This document shows positions 8,478 through 18,547 of a DNA stretch of 64,000 nucleotides, one piece after another; the stretch's first letter is position 1, and each line of letters starts with the position of its first letter. A program made the position numbers and the translations under genes. The notes below the pieces were generated by a model. It did not search any database, had not been told where the DNA came from, and was given only the letters and a program-made list of their open reading frames with translations. Source of the stretch: Fodinibius salsisoli (GTDB taxonomy: Bacteria; Bacteroidota; Rhodothermia; Balneolales; Balneolaceae); the NCBI RefSeq assembly GCF_026229185.1, contig NZ_JAGGJA010000002.1, positions 372,001 through 436,000 on the forward strand, given 5' to 3'.

Positions 8478-10253
8478 TTATTCCCATCCCGAATTTTGTT
8501 CAATATTGGGGTTCCTTTCAATTTCGGTCCGTGGAATAGGCCAAGTATACAGATGATCACCTCTCCATGAGTATTCGTATGTTGGTGCTCCCCAGATTTC
8601 CTTCTGTCCGCTTTGCGGAGCAAACTTCGTTTCTTTCCAGGTCTCCCAACGCATTTCATCGAAAAGATTAATTCCTTCCAAAGGGAATTCCCATCGACGT
8701 TCATTTCGGATACGCTCACGCAGATCTTTTTGTCCACTCACATATGTTGGCAAACTGGGATCACCTGTTTGTAGAAGAGCAGCGCCGGCGCGGTCTCGCA
8801 CCTGATTTAAAATACTTACTGCTTCTTGGTCAAACCCCTGTTCATTAATAGCCTCAGCAAGCATTAAAAGAACATCAGCATATCGAATGAGCGGCTGATC
8901 TGTTGGGCCATAGGCTCTATTTTCTATACTGGCACCTTCGTAAACCCATTTTCTCCATAGATAGTAAAACTTACTGTTCGTATCTGTTCGAAGGTCAAAA
9001 GGCTCCGAACGGTCGTAACCTATATAAGGCCAGCGCAACGTATAGGTAAATTCATCACTTCCGGCTGCTCCGTGAAACTCAGAATATGGTGTAATGATAT
9101 TGGCTTGAAGCCGAGGGTCTCGGTTTTCATAAGCAGCTTTAACTCTGGCTTCATTTCCATTCGGTAAATAGAGCGACATCTCCACACCTTGTGACTCGAA
9201 TTCGTCTTGCTCTTCTTGGGTTAGCCCATCTCTTAAAAAGAACACCTTACGCTCTGTGGGAGACATTGATGAATACCCAGGTAAATATTCATCCCATTTA
9301 AATTCTGATCCATCGGCATTTTCATAGCTTTCTACAAAGTCAACATTCGGTAGATGGTTGTTCCAGTTTGATCCAAAAGCAACACGCGTACCGACATGTT
9401 TTTGTGTTCGGGTACCCAATCCTGACAAAGCAATATTTTGAACTGAGAATATCATCTCAGGATGATCTTCATTAGCCTCTTTAAACAGGTCTTTATAGTC
9501 TCCCTGAAATAATGCCGGGCCCAAATCACCAACTTTTCTTAAATCTTCTTCTGCTTTTGCATACTCTTCCATATACAGATAAGCCTTTCCTCGCAGAGCA
9601 TATGCCGCTGCTTTTGTAGCATGCCCTTTGTTGGCATCACCGCGTGCATACATGTCCGGCAGATTGGCTTCATTGATGGAAGCAGTGAGATCTTTAATAA
9701 TTACATCCCAAACGGCTTGTTCTGTCTCCCTTGGCCGATTTACTTCCTCAGCAGGAACAGGCTCAAGATAAATCGGTACACCTTTATACACCCTGTTCAG
9801 ACCGAAGTAGAAATAAGCCCTGAGGAATTTCATTTCTGCAATTAGACGAGCTGTTTTCTCTTCTGAGACAGGAACTCCTGACGTGAGGTTTTCAATAGCA
9901 TCATTAGCTCGATGAATACCCTCATAATGTTGCTGCCAATAGGCTTGGAATAGTCCATCAGCTGCCGTTATAACACCACTCTTGAGTGTTGAGGAACCCA
10001 ATATCCAAGATGTTCGATCCCTATTAGACCCTGTAAAAGCATCCTGATCCAGCATCCAAAGTTCATTCCCGACATAGGTATAGCGTAGCGTATTGTAAAC
10101 ACCATTAACCCCTTTTTCAACGAGGTTTTCACTATCCCACATATTACCCGAGCCTATTTGGCTGTAAGGTGTAGTATCCAGAAGATTCTCTTTACACCCG
10201 CCTATTGTGGTAAAAATGATAACAAGTATTAATATATATTTTAACATCTTCAT
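8478..10253 (-). CDS. SusD/RagB-family nutrient-binding outer-membrane lipoprotein (PUL 1)
   Basis: This is the glycan-binding lid partner of the adjacent SusC, anchored by lipid at the cell surface. The 591-residue protein starts with MKMLKYILILVIIFTTIGGC (lipobox Cys 20) and has the SusD N-terminal signature (LLDTTPYSQIG, ENLVEKGVNGVYNTL), a TPR-like segment (EMKFLRAYFYFGLNRVYKGVP) and the C-terminal landmarks RYADVLLMLAEAIN, ERRWEFPLEG and YTWPIPRTEIERNPNIEQNSGW. It starts 12 bp after the SusC stop, the usual tight pair. Length is normal for the family. Confidence 0.95.
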   Translation of the reverse strand: MKMLKYILILVIIFTTIGGCKENLLDTTPYSQIGSGNMWDSENLVEKGVNGVYNTLRYTYVGNELWMLDQDAFTGSNRDRTSWILGSSTLKSGVITAADGLFQAYWQQHYEGIHRANDAIENLTSGVPVSEEKTARLIAEMKFLRAYFYFGLNRVYKGVPIYLEPVPAEEVNRPRETEQAVWDVIIKDLTASINEANLPDMYARGDANKGHATKAAAYALRGKAYLYMEEYAKAEEDLRKVGDLGPALFQGDYKDLFKEANEDHPEMIFSVQNIALSGLGTRTQKHVGTRVAFGSNWNNHLPNVDFVESYENADGSEFKWDEYLPGYSSMSPTERKVFFLRDGLTQEEQDEFESQGVEMSLYLPNGNEARVKAAYENRDPRLQANIITPYSEFHGAAGSDEFTYTLRWPYIGYDRSEPFDLRTDTNSKFYYLWRKWVYEGASIENRAYGPTDQPLIRYADVLLMLAEAINEQGFDQEAVSILNQVRDRAGAALLQTGDPSLPTYVSGQKDLRERIRNERRWEFPLEGINLFDEMRWETWKETKFAPQSGQKEIWGAPTYEYSWRGDHLYTWPIPRTEIERNPNIEQNSGWE

Positions 10254-10265
10254 ATTAGTAGTTCT

Positions 10266-13200
10266 TTAAAAATTAATATTGATACCAAGAGAAACTTGTC
10301 GCATGATAGGATAATTGGTATTAGCTCCCATCTCGGGGTCCAATCCCGGAAAAGATGTTATGGTCAATAGGTTTTCTGCTGAAAAATAAACCCTGACTCT
10401 TCGCGTCATTATCCTACTTGCAATATTATCAGGCAGTGTGTATCCAATAGTAAGGTTTCTAAGTTTGACGAAAGAAGCATCATATAACCAAGCTGAACTG
10501 GCTTGTATGTTTTGGGGATCACCCTCATCTAGTTTGAGTCGAGGATAAGTAGCATTAATATTATTCTTCGGATCATTAGGATCATCGGGGTTGTAGTAGT
10601 AATGATCATTAGCAAGAATTTTACCAACTTGAAAGCCAATCCTCGTATTGGGACGATTGTAACCACTCTCATTCCAGTATAGATCAAATCCGGCCTGGCC
10701 TGACCAAACCATACTCATGTCAAAGTTTTTCCAGCTGGCTCTCATATTGACACCAAAGGTATATTTTGGCATGCTGGAAGACCCCATGAAATTGCGGTCA
10801 TATGCGTTACCATAGACCCCATCATTATTATGGTCCGCATATATGTAATCGCCATACCATATTCCTTCTTCCGCCACACTTTGATTTGGCAGAAAGGTAT
10901 TCCCATTTGCTACCATGGCCTTTAGCCACTCCATATCTTCTTCTGTACGGACTATACCATCAGTAGGACCACCATCTGGATTTACGGACCCATCTGCATG
11001 GAAGTGATTTCCGCTTCCTTGATAAGGATCGAGCAAATAGTATTCATTGATTTTATGTTCTTCCAGAATACGAGTCATTCCACCACTTGAAACGTCGCCC
11101 AAATTAGTTTCATAGATCTCATCACCTCCTTCATTTGTAAGCCACCCTTCAACCAATTTACCTTTATACTTAGTAACTTCATTATTATTGAAGGCTATAT
11201 TTCCTGAAATAGAGTAGGATACTTCACCAATCTGATCTCTCCAGCCAAGGTTCAGTTCAACTCCTTTATTGGTGACCTCAGCAGTATTTCTGGTAGGGGC
11301 GCCAATTAACCCTGTAGTCAAATTAATTGGTGGCACGGTTAAAATGCCATCAGTTACTTTGTTGTATACATCGAACTCTGCTGTAAGTTTGGATTCAATT
11401 GCGGCTATATCCAGTCCAGCGTTTGTCATCGTTGTTGTTTCCCACCTTAAGAAAGGGTTGGCAATTTTTGTCGGACGTAGTCCCGCAACCTGGTTTCCAC
11501 CAAAAGAATAGCCTACACCACCATAAACTGCTTGATAATCGTAGTTTCCTGAAGCGTTGTTCCCCAGCTGTCCCCAGGACCCTCTCAATTTAATATTGTC
11601 AAAGCCTGGTAATAAATCCTGTATAAAGCCTTCTTCTGAAAGCCGCCAGCCAGCAGAAAAGGAAGGAAACACGCCCCAACGATTATCGGAGTTAAACCTA
11701 GATGACCCATCATAACGGAAGTTAGCCTCAAAAAGATACTTTTGTTTATATGCATAGTTTGCTCTACCGAACCAGGAACGAATGGCATAATCTCTGGCAT
11801 TTCCACCTATTGACAACATATCTGTTGCTGCCCCCAAGGTTGAAATACTTTGGTCAATGAGCCCTCTTTTTTGTCCATTATGGTCGTACGAGAAGTAGTA
11901 ACTTTCGTTATAACCCATTAAAGCACCGATATCGTGATTTTCATTAATCAGGGTGGAGTATCTCAAAATATTTTCAAGAGTATAGCTTTCGTTGGCATAG
12001 GTTCGATAGTAAGTACTCATCAGGTCGGGAGGAGTTGCCTGACTCATAACCTTACCCGTGCTGAATCTAATTTTTTCCTGGGCTTGACCATTAGTATGAC
12101 TGTTATACTCATCGAATCTTCTGGAATAGTTAAAGTTAAAATCCCAAGATAATTCTTCAAGAAAGCTTATCTTTGAATAGATAGTTGCATTGATACGTGA
12201 CAACCGATCACTCCCTTCATTACCATTCAAAAAACTGTAGAGGTTGTTGGCCGTCGCACTTTCTTCTGGTGCTTCCGGATAACCATATTTTCCGTTATGT
12301 TTGCCGATTAAACCGGGAGTACTCTGTCGCATGAAATTAAGCATACTGTCATAATTGCCGAGCTCTTTATCTTGCTGCAAAGCATAGGTACGTGTGCCTG
12401 CAACCAACCAGTCAGTAATGTTTGACTCAAGATTAAATCGGATGTTGTATCGTTTGGCTCCTGTATTTTCCACTAACCCTGGATTATCCAAATATCCGGC
12501 CGATAGAAGATACCTTGAATTTTTACTCCCACCATTAACGGATATTGTGTGCTTCTGAACCATATTAGATTCATACATTTCTGTTGCCCAGTTGGTATTT
12601 GGATACGCTAACCAGTTTGGAACCCCATTTTCATTCAGCTTGCTTGGATTCGCATTGGCTTGTTTCCATGCTTCAATAGTATTAGAAGAAAAGTGGGCTG
12701 GCATACTAATGTTTTGAGCACTTTCATTGATGAGCTTCATATACTTGGGGTAATCTGAAACAAATTCCAACAAATTGGTTGGAGATGACACAGATATATT
12801 TCCTGAATATGAAACGGTTGTTTGCTCCTTGTTGCCTGTTTTGGTAGTAATAAGAATAACGCCGTTCGCTGCCCTGGATCCATAGATGGCGGCTGATGCA
12901 GCATCCTTAAGTATAGAAATGGATTCAATATTATCCGGGTTGACTGCATCTAAGTTCCCCTCCATTCCATCGATCATAACAAGCGGATCGTTGTTGTTTA
13001 GAGTCCCCAAGCCCCGAATTCTTATGGAAGCACCGTCCTCACCGGGCTTACCTTCACTTTGACGAATTGTAACGCCCGAGCTGAGACCTGATAAGGCTGA
13101 AGAAACATTCGTAATGGGCCTTGATTCTGCCTGACCTGAAAAATCGACCGAACTAACTGAGCCGGTCAAATTCACCTTTTTTTGCGTCCCGTAACCCACT

Positions 13201-13868
13201 ACAACTACTTCTTCGCCGGCAATGGCTTTCGGAGTTAACGAAATATTGATCTCTCTCCTACCATTAATTGGGACCTCTTGAGTCTGATAACCAATGAACG
13301 AAAATATTAGTGTATCCTGCAGGGAAGGCACATTTGCAAGCTCATACCTCCCTTCTGCATCAGTAGAGGCCCCAAACGTCGTGCCTTTAACAGATACATT
13401 AACAGCAGGGAGTGTTTCTCCTGATTCTGCATCGGTAACAGTTCCACTCACCGTCTCAGCTTCAGGAAGCTGTTTTTCTTCCGGAACTTTTTGAGCAGGA
13501 AAAATACCATAGGTTTTGGGATTCAAATATTTGAACTCGAGCTGCTTGCCCTTCAATAGCCTTGTCAAAGCCTTTTCTACATTGTTAGGCAATACCAGCG
13601 TATGAGCAACCCTCTGGTCCTCCATTACATCAGTTCTATATAAAAATACCACATTAAATTGACCTTCAAGGCGTTCAATTGCTTCTGCCAAGCCCACCCC
13701 TTCTTCGATCACCAACTCCTTTGCCTGTATTCTGTCGGGAGATAAATGCAGTGATCCCAAGGTTTGAGCCTGAGTAAAGCTACTCATTAAGCAAATCCCG
13801 ACTATTAAAAAGAGCATTTTTACAAAACGATATTTAACTAATTTCATAATCATATCTGATTTTCCCAT
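10266..13868 (-). CDS. SusC/RagA-family TonB-dependent transporter with N-terminal STN signalling domain (PUL 1)
   Basis: This outer-membrane oligosaccharide importer is also likely a signal transducer. The 1200-residue protein has a signal peptide ending near SSFTQAQ, then an STN domain (about residues 48-120; LVIEEGVGLAEAIERLEGQF, FLYRTDVM), a carboxypeptidase-regulatory-like domain (about 138-222), the plug with VVVVGYGTQKKVNLTGSVSS and SILKDAASAAIYGSRAANG, and a long beta-barrel ending in VSLGININF. The STN domain is absent from the two other SusC proteins in this window. Together with the FecR gene immediately upstream (18 bp) and the ECF sigma factor it indicates trans-envelope signalling. 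The first Met (13868) is used; ATGs at 13853 and 13847 are also possible. Confidence 0.95.
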   Translation of the reverse strand: MGKSDMIMKLVKYRFVKMLFLIVGICLMSSFTQAQTLGSLHLSPDRIQAKELVIEEGVGLAEAIERLEGQFNVVFLYRTDVMEDQRVAHTLVLPNNVEKALTRLLKGKQLEFKYLNPKTYGIFPAQKVPEEKQLPEAETVSGTVTDAESGETLPAVNVSVKGTTFGASTDAEGRYELANVPSLQDTLIFSFIGYQTQEVPINGRREINISLTPKAIAGEEVVVVGYGTQKKVNLTGSVSSVDFSGQAESRPITNVSSALSGLSSGVTIRQSEGKPGEDGASIRIRGLGTLNNNDPLVMIDGMEGNLDAVNPDNIESISILKDAASAAIYGSRAANGVILITTKTGNKEQTTVSYSGNISVSSPTNLLEFVSDYPKYMKLINESAQNISMPAHFSSNTIEAWKQANANPSKLNENGVPNWLAYPNTNWATEMYESNMVQKHTISVNGGSKNSRYLLSAGYLDNPGLVENTGAKRYNIRFNLESNITDWLVAGTRTYALQQDKELGNYDSMLNFMRQSTPGLIGKHNGKYGYPEAPEESATANNLYSFLNGNEGSDRLSRINATIYSKISFLEELSWDFNFNYSRRFDEYNSHTNGQAQEKIRFSTGKVMSQATPPDLMSTYYRTYANESYTLENILRYSTLINENHDIGALMGYNESYYFSYDHNGQKRGLIDQSISTLGAATDMLSIGGNARDYAIRSWFGRANYAYKQKYLFEANFRYDGSSRFNSDNRWGVFPSFSAGWRLSEEGFIQDLLPGFDNIKLRGSWGQLGNNASGNYDYQAVYGGVGYSFGGNQVAGLRPTKIANPFLRWETTTMTNAGLDIAAIESKLTAEFDVYNKVTDGILTVPPINLTTGLIGAPTRNTAEVTNKGVELNLGWRDQIGEVSYSISGNIAFNNNEVTKYKGKLVEGWLTNEGGDEIYETNLGDVSSGGMTRILEEHKINEYYLLDPYQGSGNHFHADGSVNPDGGPTDGIVRTEEDMEWLKAMVANGNTFLPNQSVAEEGIWYGDYIYADHNNDGVYGNAYDRNFMGSSSMPKYTFGVNMRASWKNFDMSMVWSGQAGFDLYWNESGYNRPNTRIGFQVGKILANDHYYYNPDDPNDPKNNINATYPRLKLDEGDPQNIQASSAWLYDASFVKLRNLTIGYTLPDNIASRIMTRRVRVYFSAENLLTITSFPGLDPEMGANTNYPIMRQVSLGININF

Positions 13869-13886
13869 TTAACAATAACCATCTGT

Positions 13887-14963
13887 TCATTTATTTCCGA
13901 TATAAACCGTTTGAAGATCTTTTGACTGGTAAACCCGTACGTTTGTTACATCTGACACTGTTCGGACGAGCCCCGACAGTGATTCAAAATACACGGCTCC
14001 ATCAAGCGCTATGGAAGCAACTTCGGAGTTTGTAATCCGTACGTCTACCTCAAATCTTTGCTCAATAAAAGCAGCGAACTCTTGAATTGAAGTCCCACTA
14101 AACTCCATGTATCCCGTCGCCCATGATGTGTAAAGGGTTGCGTTGACTCTCGTCTGGGATATTAAGGATGACTTGTCAAACACAAGCATCTCTCCTTTCT
14201 GCATAGTAATTTTTTGATCCTTGGGTCCCTTATTCTTTGTATTTACCTCTACCTTACCCTCTTGCAATACTACGTTTGATCGATTTTCTTCTACCTTCAC
14301 CAAAAATTCGGTCCCAATATCCCGAATGATACCATCGGGCGTATGTACTGCAAAGACCGGTTGTTTCTGGGAAGAGTCACTTTCTGCATCGAAGTAGGCC
14401 TCCCCCTCTAAAACCACTTTGACCGTCTGATTGTGGAGCAATCCGACTTGATACGTGATGCTGGAATTACTATTCAATACGATCTTCGATCCATCCGAAA
14501 ATTTTACTGTCTTTTGCTCTCCGGAACCTGCTTTTACTGTTCGTTCCTGGGTAATCTGTTCTACTTCCGTTATTTGATCGGTATTAGAGTACATATAGGT
14601 GGCATACCCAACACAGACTCCCAAAACAAGTACCGCGGCAATCCTATAAATCCATTTCAATGAAGCACCTCTGGTAGCCGGATTTCTAGTATTTAATCGT
14701 TGCTCTTTTCTCCCGATGGTCTCTTTATAAAGGCGGTTCCACTCCCTTTCTACATCTGGCTTACCAGGTATATTGAAGCCAAATCCGGCAATTTCTGAAG
14801 CCGCTTCTTTGGCCCGTTCTCTATTTTGATCACTAGCTTCCATCCATAGAATCCACTGGTTGACCTCTTCAGTAGAGGCGGTACCTTTTACCATTCGGCG
14901 AAAGGACGGATCATGAATGAGATCAGTAACGGTATAATTATTTGGGTCCAACTTATCGCTCAC
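13887..14963 (-). CDS. FecR-family anti-sigma factor
   Basis: This inner-membrane regulator would bind the ECF sigma factor in the cytoplasm and contact the STN domain of SusC in the periplasm. The 358 residues divide into an N-terminal cytoplasmic helical part (1-100), one membrane segment (WIYRIAAVLVLGVCVGYATYMY, about 104-126), a FecR domain (about 140-240; TVKFSDGSKIVLNSNSSITY and GIIRDIGTEFLVKVEE) and a C-terminal DUF4974-like part (about 285-355; LDGAVYFESLSGLVRTVSDVT). It lies directly before the STN-type SusC. Its partner sigma gene is 750 bp upstream, an unusually large gap filled with repeats. Confidence 0.93.
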   Translation of the reverse strand: MSDKLDPNNYTVTDLIHDPSFRRMVKGTASTEEVNQWILWMEASDQNRERAKEAASEIAGFGFNIPGKPDVEREWNRLYKETIGRKEQRLNTRNPATRGASLKWIYRIAAVLVLGVCVGYATYMYSNTDQITEVEQITQERTVKAGSGEQKTVKFSDGSKIVLNSNSSITYQVGLLHNQTVKVVLEGEAYFDAESDSSQKQPVFAVHTPDGIIRDIGTEFLVKVEENRSNVVLQEGKVEVNTKNKGPKDQKITMQKGEMLVFDKSSLISQTRVNATLYTSWATGYMEFSGTSIQEFAAFIEQRFEVDVRITNSEVASIALDGAVYFESLSGLVRTVSDVTNVRVYQSKDLQTVYIGNK

Positions 14964-15713
14964 AATTAATGATTTTCTTCCAATTCGTTAAAGGAGAGTC
15001 AAAAAAATTCCAGCGTACTCAAATTTTTTGAAATATCTTTTGATCAATAACTTCTGTGGGGAGATAAAAAGACATTTCAAACGAAAAACAGTACTATTAA
15101 CCCAATCTAAAGATCACTATATCGATATAATGAATGTTATTTTTTTGCCTTTTGGTCCTTGGCAACCACTTTTGTATCGACAAAAGTGGAGCAAAAACGA
15201 CCGGCTGAATATATTACTACTGTCGTTCGCTTCGCCTGCACTAAAATCATTTAACTCGTCCCGTTGGTCCTCAGACAAGAAATGATTTTCGACGCTCCGG
15301 ATTCGGTCACTTTCCCTGCAGAATTCATTTAGGCCGGAATATTCTTTTCTTTTAAAAGCGACAAAGCCCCACCGGAAGAATTTCTGTTTGACGAAGTGCT
15401 GGCAGCAAACCGCTATCAACGGTAACAGATGATAACAGCACTGCGGAGTTAAATTCTTCTTGACCTTTTACGAACCTTTTGGGTCAAGCCAAAAGGTGAA
15501 AACAAAATTGATTAAATACAGAACTACCTCTTGCATTTTTGGGAACGACGCATCCCACAGGCGCTGGACTGGCAGAGCTGGTAGCCCCAAAATGTCGCCG
15601 GCTGAGAATCATGACTCGCTCCGGTCTCGGATGGGATCATTTCCATGGTCTTTAATTTATACAGTAGTGTTGTATTAACGATCTTTCGGATTAAGTCAAA
15701 ACAAATAAGCGGA
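14964..15713. repeat. 750-bp non-coding gap between sigma factor and fecR with several palindromic repeats
   Basis: No credible gene is present; short open frames here lack start signals and family features. Inverted repeats are visible: CCACTTTTGT-ATCG-ACAAAAGTGG (15166-15189), AAAATCATTT at 15243-15252 with its complement at 15280-15289, and ACCTTTTGG-N6-CCAAAAGGT (15474-15497). The text resembles dispersed intergenic repeats common in Bacteroidota-type genomes, from memory and not from a search. It separates two genes that normally act together. Confidence 0.55.
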
Positions 15714-16328
15714 TTATACAAATAAGAGGAAAGTTACTAATAGTGATATCACTAATTTCATAATCTCTGTATCGAGAATCGAACGGAGGGTTTCCATACC
15801 CCTGTAGATATGATTACGAACCGATTGTCGGTTAATTGAGAGAATCTGCTCGATTTCTCTGTAACTCATCCCATTATAAAAATGAAGAAAGATTACTTCC
15901 TTTTGTCGATCAGACAGTTGATTTAGGGCTTTTTTGAGCTCTTCTTTCTGTTGGAATTTTACTTCGTCTTTGATAATAATCTCTTCCCGGGCAAATTGAG
16001 TAAATTTGCCTTCATCAACTTCTTCCAGATCTCCATCTAATTTTCGTTGTGCTTTTTGTCTTGTGATAATTTTTCTTCTCAATGAAACAAATAGATACAC
16101 ATTAGGAGACTCAATGTGTTCTAATTCATCCCTTCTCTCCCAAAGGGTTTTAAATAGCTCTTGGATGCAATCTCTGACTAACTCCGGACGGCTACATAGC
16201 TTAATGCCATACCCATACATTGAATCAAAATGAATTTTAAAAAGACGTCTAAAGCAGGACTCATCCCCTTGGACAAACCTATCCCATACGGCATCACCAT
16301 TTCCCATTTTTCCCTTATTAGAGTCCAT
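15714..16328 (-). CDS. ECF RNA polymerase sigma factor with C-terminal hydrophobic tail
   Basis: This would direct RNA polymerase to the PUL 1 promoters when released by FecR. The 204-residue protein has sigma region 2 (FRRLFKIHFDSMYGYGIKLC, DCIQELFKTLWERRDEL) and region 4 (LSDRQKEVIFLHFYNGMSYREIEQIL, then SRQSV-like NRQSVRNHIYRGMETLR). The last 15 residues (MKLVISLLVTFLLFV) are strongly hydrophobic and could insert in the membrane. It heads the sigma-FecR-SusC(STN)-SusD order and is transcribed the same way. The terminator of the upstream symporter (16491-16522) separates it from the arabinose genes. Confidence 0.92.
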   Translation of the reverse strand: MDSNKGKMGNGDAVWDRFVQGDESCFRRLFKIHFDSMYGYGIKLCSRPELVRDCIQELFKTLWERRDELEHIESPNVYLFVSLRRKIITRQKAQRKLDGDLEEVDEGKFTQFAREEIIIKDEVKFQQKEELKKALNQLSDRQKEVIFLHFYNGMSYREIEQILSINRQSVRNHIYRGMETLRSILDTEIMKLVISLLVTFLLFV

Positions 16329-16490
16329 TAAAAGAAACCCTGAAGTTAATTTACTACCCTACTGATCCATCAAATTGATATTATATATCCAATTCTTTTT
16401 GGCCTTACTAATCTATAAAAACTCAGGAGTTCTTCAAATTTTTCTCATTTTTTGAAATTTATTCTCAATTATAGCATCAGTTCTGATAAT

Positions 16491-16522
16491 AAAAAAGGCC
16501 CACAGATTCTATCCTGCAGGCC
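16491..16522 (-). terminator. Rho-independent terminator after the symporter gene
   Basis: On the minus strand GGCCTGCAG and CTGTGGGCC pair across an 8-base loop (two G-T wobbles), followed at once by six T. It sits about 30 bp after the symporter stop (16554) and should end the araBDA-symporter transcript. Confidence 0.75.
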
Positions 16523-16553
16523 ATGAAATGGAATGCTACGTAAAATTATCTAA

Positions 16554-18302
16554 TCAGCTGAAATAAATATAAATAAACAGGATGATGCCCACCAACAGTA
16601 CCGAGAGCGTCACATCCAACCAGTTCCAGCTGGCGCGAGATGCGGCTTTATCTTCCTCGGTTAGCGTGCCGTAGGTTAGACCGGAAATCTTTTCGTAGCT
16701 GGGTGGAGCCGTCATATAACTAACTCCAAACATGACCGCAATACAGACCAGAAAGATAAACAGGCTGTAGTACTGGAAGAAAATGTTATTTATAATCCAG
16801 AAAAAGGAGCCTTCGGTATAGGTCATATCGCCCAGCATCACCGGGGTGTCGATGGCTAAACGGAATATTCCCAAAAACAGTCCCACAAACAATGCTGATA
16901 AAGCACCCTGCTTGTTCAACCGCTTAAAGAAAATTCCCAAGAAAAAGACTACAAATATAGGCGGAGCCAAATAGGCCTGAACGCCCTGAAGGTAATCATA
17001 TAAGCCCCGGCTTCCCTGAATAACAGGAATCCACAGCAGGCCGATAAGAACCATAACTACAGTGGCCAGACGTCCCATCCATACCAGATGCTCTTCCGAG
17101 GCCTCGGGCTTAAACTTGCTGTAAAAGTCCATCGTAAACAGCGTTGAAGATGCATTAAACACCCCAGCAAGAGAACTCATCAGAGCAGCCAGAAGCCCGG
17201 CAACAACAATACCCCGTACGCCTACCGGCAAGATATGGGCTACCAGTAATGGGAAGGAGGCCTGCGCATTTTGATTAATGATTTCACCCTGGGCGTTCAT
17301 TAATTCTTGTTGAAGAATCGCTACTTCACCGGATTTAGCAATAGCAAAAGCGATAATACCGGGTATGATAAAAATAAACACAGGCAATAGTTTCAGGAAA
17401 GCAGCTGCAATCGTACCACGGCGTCCTTCTTTTTCATTGGGAGCACCCAATGCACGCTGGACGATGTATTGGTCAGTTGTCCAGTACCATAATCCCACAA
17501 TCGGAGCGGCAAATAACATCCCCAGCCATGGATAGTTGCTGTTGAAATACCAAGCCATCTGTCCATCGCCTATAACGGGTGCCCAAGTTGCATTGTAGCC
17601 TTCTGGCACAATGGGTTTCCACAGGTCAAACATTTCAGGTCCGGCGATTTCATAGAGCCGCCCCCAGCCGCCTACGGCGTCGAGCCCGTAGATGAGCACC
17701 ATAATAGATCCAAAAATAAGGACTACGGTTTGCACAGCTTCGGTATAAGCGACCGCGCGCAATCCACCTAAAGCGGTATAAAGCCCGGTAAAAAGAATAA
17801 CTAAGATGGAACCTATCCAGAAGCTGTTCATTCCCAGGAAGGAAAGCTCGGGCATTAGAACACTAAAGACGATTCCTCCAGCAAAAATACCTACCGCAAT
17901 TTTAGTAAGTACATAAGCCACCAGCGAAATTCCGGATAACAGCGTTCGTGCAAGAGGTGAAAATCGCTTCTCCAAGAACTCGGGCATGGTAAATACCTGT
18001 GAGCGTATATAAAATGGCAACATTACCCATCCCAGTATCAAAAGACACCAGGCGTGGAGCTCGTAATGGGCCATAGCCACCCCGTCAGTGGCCCCCGTTC
18101 CGGTTAAACCCACAAGGTGTTCCGAACCGATATTCGAGGCAAATATTGAAGTTCCTACGATGATCCATCCCAAATGACGACCTGCCAAAAAGTAATCGGC
18201 CGTTGTATCCGTTTTCTGATTGATGACCCACCAGGCAAGTCCTGCGATAAGCAGGAAGTATCCCCCAATGACCACCCAGTCCACTACTGCAAGTGTTCCC
18301 AT
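16554..18302 (-). CDS. Sodium:solute symporter (SSS/SGLT family), probable arabinose importer
   Basis: This inner-membrane sodium-coupled sugar importer has 582 residues and about 14 hydrophobic segments. Family landmarks are the N-terminal YFLAGRHLGWIIVGTSIFASNIGSEHLVGLTG, the sodium-site region near IKxGxYTALGGLRAVAYTEAVQT, and TTDQYIVQRALGAPNEKEGRRG, all typical of the SGLT-like branch. It is last in the araB-araD-araA-symporter row and is followed by a terminator, so L-arabinose is the natural substrate by context. It is separated from araA by 245 bp with no obvious signal, so its own weak promoter is possible. Confidence 0.9.
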   Translation of the reverse strand: MGTLAVVDWVVIGGYFLLIAGLAWWVINQKTDTTADYFLAGRHLGWIIVGTSIFASNIGSEHLVGLTGTGATDGVAMAHYELHAWCLLILGWVMLPFYIRSQVFTMPEFLEKRFSPLARTLLSGISLVAYVLTKIAVGIFAGGIVFSVLMPELSFLGMNSFWIGSILVILFTGLYTALGGLRAVAYTEAVQTVVLIFGSIMVLIYGLDAVGGWGRLYEIAGPEMFDLWKPIVPEGYNATWAPVIGDGQMAWYFNSNYPWLGMLFAAPIVGLWYWTTDQYIVQRALGAPNEKEGRRGTIAAAFLKLLPVFIFIIPGIIAFAIAKSGEVAILQQELMNAQGEIINQNAQASFPLLVAHILPVGVRGIVVAGLLAALMSSLAGVFNASSTLFTMDFYSKFKPEASEEHLVWMGRLATVVMVLIGLLWIPVIQGSRGLYDYLQGVQAYLAPPIFVVFFLGIFFKRLNKQGALSALFVGLFLGIFRLAIDTPVMLGDMTYTEGSFFWIINNIFFQYYSLFIFLVCIAVMFGVSYMTAPPSYEKISGLTYGTLTEEDKAASRASWNWLDVTLSVLLVGIILFIYIYFS

Positions 18303-18547
18303 AAAAGCGTTTGTTTAAATTAGATGTTAGATAGTGTTACAAATGTTGCAGGCAAAAAATGAAAACAGCCCATCCCGTTATAGCTTTATCCAAGCTGCTC
18401 CACTTATTTATCAACCTTCAGTATTTGAACCTTCCGGCTGAGGCCTCTCAATCTCAAATCAATAAATGATAATAGATTATAGACGAAAGACAAATACAAA
18501 ATTACCGTGGATTCAACAGGAAGAACTTTTCATTTTGTCAGCCTTAC

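Noticed and set aside
15028-15721. Small open frames between the sigma factor and fecR
   Set aside because: They overlap hairpin repeats, lack ribosome sites and encode no recognisable protein.
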